Shown one piece after another: positions 1 to 5,244 of a stretch of 5,244 nucleotides of DNA. Below the pieces are notes generated by a model. The model was given only the letters and a program-made list of their open reading frames with translations, was not told where the DNA came from and searched no databases. Origin of the DNA: Lautropia sp. (GTDB taxonomy: Bacteria; Pseudomonadota; Gammaproteobacteria; Burkholderiales; Burkholderiaceae_E). The stretch covers positions 1-5,244 of the forward strand of contig JACCRJ010000309.1 in the NCBI GenBank assembly GCA_013813615.1, in the 5' to 3' direction. The position numbers and the translations under genes were made by a program. Each line of letters starts with the position of its first letter. Within the stretch, counting starts at the first letter, position 1.

Positions 1-1
1 G

Positions 2-1006
2 AAGGGTCAGGTGCTTGGCATTTCAGCGCGCGGGCTCTCGATCAAAACCGCGGATTCGAAGGGCGAGGAATTTCCTTCGTTTCGCGCCTTCTGGATCGAA
101 CGTCCCTCCCCGGGAACCCGGTCGATCGTGGTACATGCGCTGCTCGACAGCCAGAGCACGTCGGGGGCCTACCGGTTCACGATTCGCCCCGGAGACGCAA
201 CCGTCACCGACATCGAGATCGCACTCTATCCGCGTGTGGAGATCGCGCAGCCCGGGCTAGGCACCTTGACGAGCATGTTCTTCTTCGACGCTCACGATCG
301 CGGCGCCATCGACGACTTCCGCCCCGCTGTTCATGACTCCGGTGGGCTTGCGGTCCATACCGGGCACGGGGAGCGACTGTGGCGGCCGCTGGCCAACCCG
401 CGTGATCTTCAGGTCAGCACATTTGCCGACGCGAACGTGCGCGGTTTCGGTTTGCTCCAGCGCCGGCGGGACTTCCAGGCCTACGAAGATCTCGAGGCCC
501 AATATGAGAAGCGGCCGACCGCCTGGGTCGAGCCGATCGGCGACTGGGGCGAAGGTCAGGTCCACCTGTATGAGATCCCGACCAGAAACGAACACAACGA
601 CAACATCGTCGCGTTCTGGCGGCCCAAGGAACCATTCCAGCCAAAGCGGGAGTACATCTACACCTATCGACTGCACTGGACCGGCAACGATCCCAACGCC
701 TCGTCCCTGGCGACCTTCGAGCGCAGCCGTCAAGGTGGCGCCACCGGAAGCCGCCGCCTGTTCGTCCTCGACGTCACCGGCGAACCGCTGAAGAAACTAG
801 CGCCGAAGGCGAAGGTAAGAGGCGAGGTGGTCGCCGACAAAGGCGAGATTACAGATGTCGTGACCCAGCCCAACCCTCATACCGGCGGCTGGCGGTTGAC
901 TTTTCACCTCGACCCGGAAAAAGCGACGGCGGTCGAACTGCGTGCTCGGCTCATGCAGGAGCAGGAGGCGCTGTCGGAGTCCTGGGTATACCGGTGGACG
1001 CCGTAA
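2..1006 (+). CDS. opgG: Glucan biosynthesis protein OpgG (periplasmic), 3' part; N-terminus missing
   Basis: This is the C-terminal part of the periplasmic OPG biosynthesis protein OpgG/MdoG. The reading frame is open from base 2, and the GTG at 11 is internal because family-like residues precede it. About 334 residues are visible, against roughly 510 for E. coli OpgG, so the signal peptide and first third of the protein lie before the window. Landmarks match the family closely when recalled against E. coli OpgG: SARGLSIKTA, GEEFPSFRAFWIERP, LTSMFFF, RPAVHDSGGLAVHTG (around 320-364), WRPLANP, GFGLLQRRRDF, and the acidic segment IPTRNEHNDNIVAFW (around 578-622). A C-terminal Ig-like domain ends in LSESWVYRW. 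The family includes beta-1,2-glucan-active hydrolases (GH186), and the HD and NDN motifs are plausible active-site or substrate-binding positions. The close paralogue OpgD shares these motifs, but adjacency to opgH favours OpgG. The gene overlaps opgH by 13 bases. No truncation or frameshift is seen inside the visible part. Confidence 0.95.
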   Translation, partial: KGQVLGISARGLSIKTADSKGEEFPSFRAFWIERPSPGTRSIVVHALLDSQSTSGAYRFTIRPGDATVTDIEIALYPRVEIAQPGLGTLTSMFFFDAHDRGAIDDFRPAVHDSGGLAVHTGHGERLWRPLANPRDLQVSTFADANVRGFGLLQRRRDFQAYEDLEAQYEKRPTAWVEPIGDWGEGQVHLYEIPTRNEHNDNIVAFWRPKEPFQPKREYIYTYRLHWTGNDPNASSLATFERSRQGGATGSRRLFVLDVTGEPLKKLAPKAKVRGEVVADKGEITDVVTQPNPHTGGWRLTFHLDPEKATAVELRARLMQEQEALSESWVYRWTP

Positions 1007-3189
1007 AGCGTCAGCAGCCCGAGCCTTGCGGTTCGGCCGATGGCGCCAGGGAATGGCCCGCATTGCCGACGGACGCTCCGCTGCAGATGCCGGTCCAGTC
1101 GCTCACTGCCGCCCATTCGCTCGGCAGGCTCGCCGCGGCGCCGCGATCACTTCCACTGCGAAGACTCGCCGTATTCGCGAGCACCTTGCTGTTGACGCTG
1201 TTCGCGGCGCGCGAAATGTATTTTGTGCTCCAGGTCGCGGGCCTGACGCTGATGGAGCGGTCGGTACTGGGGCTCTTCGTCATACTCTTCGCCTGGGTCG
1301 CCTTTTCGTTCATTACCAACGTCGCAGGCTTCCTGCAGTTGCTGGGTAGCGGGTCTGCTCAGCCCGATGGGGAGGAGGTGGCGCCACTGCCCACCCTGTC
1401 GACCCGGACGGCGCTGCTGTTTCCGATCTACAACGAAGAGGCGGCCAGGGTGGTCGCGCGGCTGCAGGCGATAGACGAGGACCTTTCGCGCGCGGGGGCG
1501 CTGGCTGCATTCGACTTCTTCATTCTGAGCGATACCACCAGGCCCGACATCTGGATTGCGGAGGAAGAGGCATTCCTGAAGGCGCGCGAACGGACAGGGG
1601 CGCACAACCGACTTTTCTACCGTCATCGGCGGCACAATGAGGGCCGCAAGGCGGGAAACATCGCAGATTGGGTGAAGCGGTTCGGCGCCCGGTACGAGCA
1701 CATGGTGGTGCTTGACGCCGACAGTCTCATGAGCGGCGAAGCGCTGGTGAGGCTGGCCGCCGCCATGGAGCATCGGCCGCATGTCGGCCTGATCCAGACC
1801 CTGCCTCTCGTCGTCAACGGCTCGACCGTCTTTGCGCGTCTGCAGCAGTTTGCCAACAGGCTTTATGGGCCGCTGCTTGGCCAGGGGATCGCGTGGTGGC
1901 ACGGCACCGAAAGCAACTACTGGGGCCACAACGCCATCATCCGCACGCGTGCCTTTGCCGAGCACGCCGGGCTTCCGACACTTCCAGGACGCAAGCCGAT
2001 CGGCGGCGAAATCATGAGCCACGACTTCGTGGAAGCCGCGCTCATGCGCCGCGGCGGCTGGGCCATTCAGATTGCGCCCGAGATCGGCGGCAGTTATGAA
2101 GAGTCGCCGCCGGCGCTCAGCGACTATTCCGTCCGGGACCGTCGCTGGTGCCAGGGCAACCTCCAGCATGCCGGCGTCCTGCCCGCGCGAGGACTGCACC
2201 CGATAAGTCGCCTTCACCTGCTCACGGGCATTGGGGCCTACCTGACTGCGCCGCTTTGGCTCTTGTTCTTGCTGGCGGGCATCCTGATCGCGCTGCAGGC
2301 GCAGTTCATCCGACCTGAGTACTTCCCGCGAGATTTCGCGCTCTTCCCGGATTGGCCCGCTCAGGATCCGGTCCGCGCGGCGTATGTGTTCGCGGGCACC
2401 ATGAGTCTGCTCTTCCTTCCGAAACTGCTTGCTTACCTTGCCGTCGTTGCGCGTGCAGAGCAGCGCCGTGGATTCGGGGGAGCCGCCCGCGGCCTTGCAA
2501 GCGTCGTGTTGGAGTCCGTGATCTCCGGTCTCATGGCGCCCGTGATGATGCTCAATCAATCGGTCACTTTCGTGGCGGCGCTGGCGGGACGCGACATCGG
2601 CTGGAGCGTGCAGCGGCGTGAAGGCGGCGCCCTGCCGTGGAGCGAGGTCGCGCGGGGCTACATCTGGCACACGCTGTTCGGCCTATCGCTCGCAGCCGCG
2701 GCCTATGCTGTGTCGTGGTCGCTCTTCCTCTGGATGTCTCCTGTCATCGCGGGTCTCCTGCTTGCGATTCCACTGGCAGCTTTGACTGCGGATGCGAGGC
2801 TCGGCCGCGGACTTCAGCGTCTGGGCCTGCTCCGGATCCCGGAAGAGGTCCGACCGCCCTCGATCCTGGTCCGTGCGAATGAGCTTGCGCGCACGCTGGT
2901 GCAGGCTTTACCGGACATGGATGCCATCTCACGCCTGTCACAGGATGAAGCGCTGGTCAGGGCGCATGCTGCGATGATCGAGACGCGCCCCCGTCGGCGC
3001 GGAGAGATCGACACACAACTGGTCGTCGGCCTGGCAAGGCTTGAGGATGCAAGGTCAGCGGAGGAAGCCCGCCTGATGTTGAACGCTTCCGAGTTGAACG
3101 CGGTCCTGTCCGACCGGAACGCATTCCAGCGGCTCATGTCGGTGATCCGTTCGCCGGTGCAGGCAGGCACCGACGCGAATAACCTGTGA
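994..3189 (+). CDS. opgH: Glucans biosynthesis glucosyltransferase OpgH (inner membrane, GT2)
   Basis: This is a processive inner-membrane glucosyltransferase that polymerises the beta-1,2-glucan backbone of OPGs from UDP-glucose. It has 731 residues, against about 847 in E. coli. Two membrane segments (about 58-80 and 89-117) precede a GT2 catalytic domain: PIYNEE (144-149), ILSD (177-180), VVLDADS with nucleotide/metal-binding D241 and D243, ESNYWGHNAIIR (306-317), SHDFVEAALMRR with probable catalytic base D344 (342-353), and RDRRWCQGN (381-389), the counterpart of the QxxRW motif. Further membrane segments follow at about 407-435, 460-486, 500-530 and 556-600, then a cytoplasmic tail with IPEEVRPPSILV (615-626). 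The GTG at 994 is chosen as start. The proline-rich LPTDAPLQMPVQSL (24-37) resembles the N-terminus of Xanthomonas-type OpgH from memory, which makes the ATG at 1087 internal. The only upstream Shine-Dalgarno candidate, GGAG at 976-979, is 14 bases away, so the overlap with opgG suggests translational coupling. Confidence 0.96.
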   Translation: MDAVKRQQPEPCGSADGAREWPALPTDAPLQMPVQSLTAAHSLGRLAAAPRSLPLRRLAVFASTLLLTLFAAREMYFVLQVAGLTLMERSVLGLFVILFAWVAFSFITNVAGFLQLLGSGSAQPDGEEVAPLPTLSTRTALLFPIYNEEAARVVARLQAIDEDLSRAGALAAFDFFILSDTTRPDIWIAEEEAFLKARERTGAHNRLFYRHRRHNEGRKAGNIADWVKRFGARYEHMVVLDADSLMSGEALVRLAAAMEHRPHVGLIQTLPLVVNGSTVFARLQQFANRLYGPLLGQGIAWWHGTESNYWGHNAIIRTRAFAEHAGLPTLPGRKPIGGEIMSHDFVEAALMRRGGWAIQIAPEIGGSYEESPPALSDYSVRDRRWCQGNLQHAGVLPARGLHPISRLHLLTGIGAYLTAPLWLLFLLAGILIALQAQFIRPEYFPRDFALFPDWPAQDPVRAAYVFAGTMSLLFLPKLLAYLAVVARAEQRRGFGGAARGLASVVLESVISGLMAPVMMLNQSVTFVAALAGRDIGWSVQRREGGALPWSEVARGYIWHTLFGLSLAAAAYAVSWSLFLWMSPVIAGLLLAIPLAALTADARLGRGLQRLGLLRIPEEVRPPSILVRANELARTLVQALPDMDAISRLSQDEALVRAHAAMIETRPRRRGEIDTQLVVGLARLEDARSAEEARLMLNASELNAVLSDRNAFQRLMSVIRSPVQAGTDANNL
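3155..3172. other. Small hairpin at the 3' end of opgH
   Basis: CGGTGC, then AGGCAG, then GCACCG form a perfect 6-bp stem with a 6-base loop inside the last codons of opgH. On the - strand it lies 25 bases beyond the stop of the PanB-like gene. No T-run follows in either direction, so it is not a standard intrinsic terminator. It is the only compact stem near the convergent junction and could slow polymerase or protect a 3' end, but it may be chance in GC-rich coding sequence. Confidence 0.25.
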
Positions 3190-3196
3190 CCCTGCG

Positions 3197-4099
3197 TCAA
3201 CCCTTCTTGTCCGCCATGTCCACGAACGCTTCGATCAGTCCCTCAGGCGCCTTCACCAGATGCTCCGGGGCCGGGAAACGGCCCGACCGAACCTCCTGCA
3301 CAAATTCCTTGAACCCGGCGACGCGTTCAGCCTGCATTGCCTGCTTCATCTTGAGGATGTTCCGGTACTGCTTCGTGTGCCGCGGATACGGCGGACCGTT
3401 GTTGCCCAGGATGTCTTCGGCGAACAGGAATTGGATATCGCCCCCGCCACCGGCCCCGATCGAGGAAGTCAGAAGGCTGGTGCGCTTGCTGATCTGGGCC
3501 AGCAGTTCGGCGGGGATCACTTCAACCTCCACTGCCCAGGCGCCCGCGTCCTCGAGCTTCCTGATCTCCTGGTAAACCCATAGCGCTTCGTCGATCGTCT
3601 TGCCTACGGCCCGCAATCCGCCGGTCCAGGTGCTCTTTCTCGGGACCAGCCCGGCATGACCTTCGACGGGAATGCCGGCTTCCGCGGCCGCAGCCACGAA
3701 ACGCGGCGACCACTGACACATGATGGCGTCCGCACCCAGTTCCATGGCCTGGTAGCCGATGCGAACCGCTTCCGCTTCCGTCGCTGCGGCCACCAGGGGG
3801 ACCGAAAACGACATGAACGTATGGGGTGCGGCCTTGCGGATCTCCGCGGCGAGATCGGGGCGCTTCGGATCGAAGCGGACCTTCATCAGGTCGATGCCGG
3901 CCTCCTCGGCGGCAACCGCCTCCTCCGCCGAAAACGGCAGCGTCTCGGTCAGCACGCGCTTGCCCTTCAGGTCGCGCAGATCCCTCACCGTGTAGTTGCG
4001 GGTGCCGTACGCCCCACCCAGCGTCATTACGCGCTTCAGGCCGCGCTGGGCGGCATCGCGCGGCGGAATGCCGCCATCACCGGTTGCGTGCGTTGCCAT
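3197..4099 (-). CDS. PanB-like (ketopantoate hydroxymethyltransferase-fold) protein with altered active site
   Basis: This 300-residue protein is related to 3-methyl-2-oxobutanoate hydroxymethyltransferase (PanB, usually about 265 residues), a TIM-barrel enzyme that adds a one-carbon unit to ketoisovalerate in pantothenate synthesis. The second half carries PanB landmarks: GIPVEGHAGLVPRKSTWTGG (142-161, PanB GHLGLTP region), EVEVIPAELL with E193 aligning to the catalytic Glu181 of E. coli, SIGAGGGGDIQ (213-223) and a PPYPRHTKQYRN segment (236-247). The first half is divergent. By hand alignment, the VGDS motif (Asp45) becomes VRFD, Asp84 becomes Ser99, Lys112 becomes Met127 and Glu114 becomes Gln129. 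The metal site of true PanB therefore seems absent or rebuilt, and a different reaction on a 2-oxo acid or related compound is possible. No signal peptide or membrane segment is seen, so it is probably cytoplasmic. The start is fixed by a strong AAGGAGG site. It lies downstream of the GT14-like gene and converges on opgH. Automatic annotation would call it panB; I give no symbol. Confidence 0.8.
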   Translation of the reverse strand: MATHATGDGGIPPRDAAQRGLKRVMTLGGAYGTRNYTVRDLRDLKGKRVLTETLPFSAEEAVAAEEAGIDLMKVRFDPKRPDLAAEIRKAAPHTFMSFSVPLVAAATEAEAVRIGYQAMELGADAIMCQWSPRFVAAAAEAGIPVEGHAGLVPRKSTWTGGLRAVGKTIDEALWVYQEIRKLEDAGAWAVEVEVIPAELLAQISKRTSLLTSSIGAGGGGDIQFLFAEDILGNNGPPYPRHTKQYRNILKMKQAMQAERVAGFKEFVQEVRSGRFPAPEHLVKAPEGLIEAFVDMADKKG

Positions 4100-4108
4100 G
4101 GATCAATG

Positions 4109-4115
4109 CCTCCTT
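4109..4115 (-). promoter_or_regulatory. Ribosome-binding site of the PanB-like gene
   Basis: The - strand reads AAGGAGG, a full Shine-Dalgarno match, with 9 bases before the ATG at 4099. It is much the strongest ribosome-binding site in the window and settles the start codon. It implies efficient translation independent of the upstream glycosyltransferase gene. Confidence 0.85.
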
Positions 4116-4141
4116 GGTGTTTTTCCGATTCGATCCGCCTG

Positions 4142-4169
4142 ACCGGAACCGGCCTTCCGGTGTGACCGG
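4142..4169. repeat. Overlapping inverted repeats in the GT14-panB-like spacer
   Basis: The 87-base spacer between the two - strand genes contains two inverted repeats that share an arm. The first is ACCGGAA, CCGGCC, TTCCGGT (4142-4161; 7-bp stem, 6-base loop). The second is CCGGT, GTG, ACCGG (4157-4169; 5-bp stem, 3-base loop). Both use the CCGGT at 4157-4161, so in RNA they would be mutually exclusive. A third CGGT at 4174-4177 could also pair with the ACCG at 4165-4168. No T-run follows on the - strand, so a classical terminator is not supported. The repeats could be a processing or attenuation element, or a protein-binding site for the PanB-like gene. No -35/-10 pair is recognisable here. 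Confidence 0.5.
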
Positions 4170-4187
4170 GGAACGGTTTTTCACGAC

Positions 4188-5171
4188 TCAGTCCTGTCCC
4201 CTGGGCAGCTGCGACGTGCGCGACCCGGAGAGGCGCCGCGCCAGTTCCAGACGCACGGCACTCTCGACATCCTCAGGGAACTTGCGGGCGAAATAGTATC
4301 CACTTCCCAGCACGTCATCCAGGTCACCCACTTCGATCCAGGAGGGGCGGGCGTCAATGAACCGCGAAAGGTAATGTATCGCGGGAGCTCCCTTCAGGTG
4401 CGAGTTCATGAAGACCGTCGCGTAGAGCATCTCGTCAGGCATGTGGATGCGCTTGAAATACTCCAGGATCGGGCCGTTCTGCGTGTTCTCCAGCAGGTAG
4501 GCGCAACCTCGGCGCGACGCTCCGAACCAGTTGCTTCCAACATAGCAGGGGTAGGCATCCGAGAAGATGTGGTCGAAGCCGAAGCCTCGCTCGGCGGCCT
4601 TCGTCAGGCCGAGGCCGACCAACGCTTTCAGAGCCGAAAAAACACCTGCGTCGAGCCGGCTTGCAGTAGGGAAACTCAGGCCGGCGTGATTCCCCATTGG
4701 CGAGTCATTGCCCAAGTACCAGCGGCGTGCGCGCCGAAGCGCTCGGTGGCGCCACAGCCCTTCCGGCGCGTAGGCTCTCCACCCATGGCTCATGAGAAAG
4801 CGGGCCTCTGCTCCAAGCCTTACCGCGTCGATGAGGTAATCGGCGCCCGCAGACTCCAGATGCGCCACAAGCTCTGGGATTGGACGGATGGGCATGCAGG
4901 TCGGGCTAACCAGTTGGAGGAAGTCCCAATCGTTTCTGCCCATGGCCGAGACGACCAGCCTCTGAATTCCCTGAGTGAAAGCCCAGTTCCCCCAGCCTGT
5001 CCGCACTGGATCATCGACAAACTGGACGTTGCAGCGGCGTACCGCGAAGTCCGCCTGCTGGCTGAAATCGTGATGGATCAGGATCGGGTGGTTGTCACCG
5101 ATCGCGTCGCATAGTGCCGCAACCGTACGTGCTGGCTGAACGGCGGACATTACGCCGAAAAGGATTCGCAT
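4188..5171 (-). CDS. Core-2/I-branching (GT14-like) glycosyltransferase
   Basis: This 327-residue protein resembles the bacterial branch of the core-2/I-branching beta-1,6-N-acetylglucosaminyltransferase family (Branch domain, GT14), which uses a UDP-sugar donor. It opens directly with the first beta strand (MRILFGVMSA), then has LIHHD (31-35), the family-typical WGNWAFTQG (60-68), WDFLQLVSPTCMPIRPIPEL (82-101; compare the LLSg.d.P pattern), and CYVGSNWFGASRRGCAYLLE (209-228; compare GSxWxxLsr). MPDEMLYATVFMNS (244-257) has E247 where animal enzymes carry the catalytic Glu of PDEHLWAT. The C-terminal RPSWIEVGDLDD and FARKF (275-298) supply basic residues suited to binding the donor diphosphate. 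There is no signal peptide or membrane helix, so it probably works in the cytoplasm on a lipid-linked or protein-bound acceptor such as exopolysaccharide, O-antigen or capsule. Sugar and acceptor cannot be predicted. No good Shine-Dalgarno precedes the ATG at 5171. The strand-start position makes this start more likely than the in-frame ATG at 5150. Confidence 0.82.
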   Translation of the reverse strand: MRILFGVMSAVQPARTVAALCDAIGDNHPILIHHDFSQQADFAVRRCNVQFVDDPVRTGWGNWAFTQGIQRLVVSAMGRNDWDFLQLVSPTCMPIRPIPELVAHLESAGADYLIDAVRLGAEARFLMSHGWRAYAPEGLWRHRALRRARRWYLGNDSPMGNHAGLSFPTASRLDAGVFSALKALVGLGLTKAAERGFGFDHIFSDAYPCYVGSNWFGASRRGCAYLLENTQNGPILEYFKRIHMPDEMLYATVFMNSHLKGAPAIHYLSRFIDARPSWIEVGDLDDVLGSGYYFARKFPEDVESAVRLELARRLSGSRTSQLPRGQD

Positions 5172-5244
5172 CTAGAAAACCGGGAGCGCCGCCGGAAACA
5201 TCGGCGATGTTGCGAAAAATGGAAACTTTAGCACCGCTCGAGGC
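5172..5244. other. Partial intergenic region at the right edge
   Basis: These 73 bases lie upstream of the GT14-like gene and contain the palindrome at 5197-5211. On the - strand there is a TAA at 5230-5228 that could end a further upstream gene, but only a few codons precede it inside the window, so no gene is called. No start codon with a ribosome-binding site for a + strand gene was found. Confidence 0.4.
5197..5211. promoter_or_regulatory. 15-base palindrome upstream of the glycosyltransferase gene (candidate operator)
   Basis: AACATCG-G-CGATGTT is a perfect 7+7 inverted repeat around one central base, lying 25 bases upstream of the GT14 start codon. The one-base centre suits binding of a dimeric regulator to DNA better than an RNA hairpin. 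An A/T-rich patch (5214-5220) flanks it. No clear -35/-10 hexamers are visible on either strand, and the window ends at 5244, so the promoter may lie beyond the edge. Confidence 0.4.

Noticed and set aside
257..733. A 158-codon - strand open frame antisense to opgG
   Set aside because: opgG conservation explains this stretch fully, and the antisense translation shows no family features.
1147..2670. A 507-codon open frame on the - strand inside opgH
   Set aside because: It lies wholly antisense to a gene with unmistakable GT2 and OpgH motifs. Its translation is rich in Arg, Gln and His with no recognisable domain, as expected for the shadow of GC-rich codons.
3172..3198. GACGC ... GCGTC inverted repeat spanning the convergent junction
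   Set aside because: A 5-bp stem with a 17-base loop and no T-run is too weak to call a terminator.
3656..4165. A 169-codon + strand open frame opposite the PanB-like gene
   Set aside because: The - strand frame has clear PanB homology and a strong ribosome-binding site. The + frame is Arg/Gly-rich and has no motif.
4165..4182. Possible + strand intrinsic terminator (ACCG, GGGAA, CGGT, then TTTT)
   Set aside because: The stem is only 4 bp and no + strand gene ends nearby. opgH ends almost 1 kb earlier.
4374..5114. A 246-codon + strand open frame opposite the glycosyltransferase
   Set aside because: The - strand translation carries Branch-family motifs with the catalytic glutamate in place. 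The + frame shows no recognisable domain.
5228..5244. 3' end of another - strand gene reaching in from the right edge
   Set aside because: A TAA is present, but fewer than six codons are visible, which cannot be distinguished from chance.

Overview
The window holds four protein-coding genes in two convergent pairs: the 3' part of opgG and all of opgH on the + strand (2-3189), then a PanB-like gene and a GT14-type glycosyltransferase on the - strand (3197-5171). Codon choice is GC-rich (roughly 60-65% G+C by eye). A canonical AAGGAGG ribosome-binding site and a clear opgGH pair point to a Gram-negative Pseudomonadota bacterium. The compact OpgH, with a proline-rich N-terminal motif, looks more like beta/gammaproteobacterial (Xanthomonas-type) forms than the long enterobacterial one, but the species cannot be named from this sequence.

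Left half (2-3189): OpgG and OpgH make osmoregulated periplasmic glucans (OPGs). OpgH is the inner-membrane glucosyltransferase that builds the beta-1,2-glucan backbone from UDP-glucose and passes it across the membrane. OpgG is the periplasmic partner that processes the glucan. The two genes overlap by 13 bases and are almost certainly co-transcribed. The start of opgG and the operon promoter lie before the window.

Right half (3197-5171, - strand): transcription runs from a core-2/I-branching family (GT14-like) glycosyltransferase at 5171-4188, across an 87-base spacer with overlapping inverted repeats, into a ketopantoate hydroxymethyltransferase-fold protein at 4099-3197. The latter has PanB sequence landmarks, but the residues that align with the metal ligands and active-site lysine of true PanB are changed, so it is probably not an ordinary pantothenate enzyme. 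The two genes may form a short operon. The PanB-like gene has its own strong ribosome-binding site.

The convergent pairs meet with only 7 bases between stop codons (3189/3197) and no convincing terminator. No RNA genes, CRISPR arrays, insertion sequences or phage genes were seen. The only non-coding stretches are the 7-base junction, the 87-base spacer (4100-4187) and the 73 bases at the right edge (5172-5244), which contain a perfect 15-base palindrome. No complete novel multi-gene system is visible. The most unusual items are the altered PanB-like active site and the structured spacer before it.
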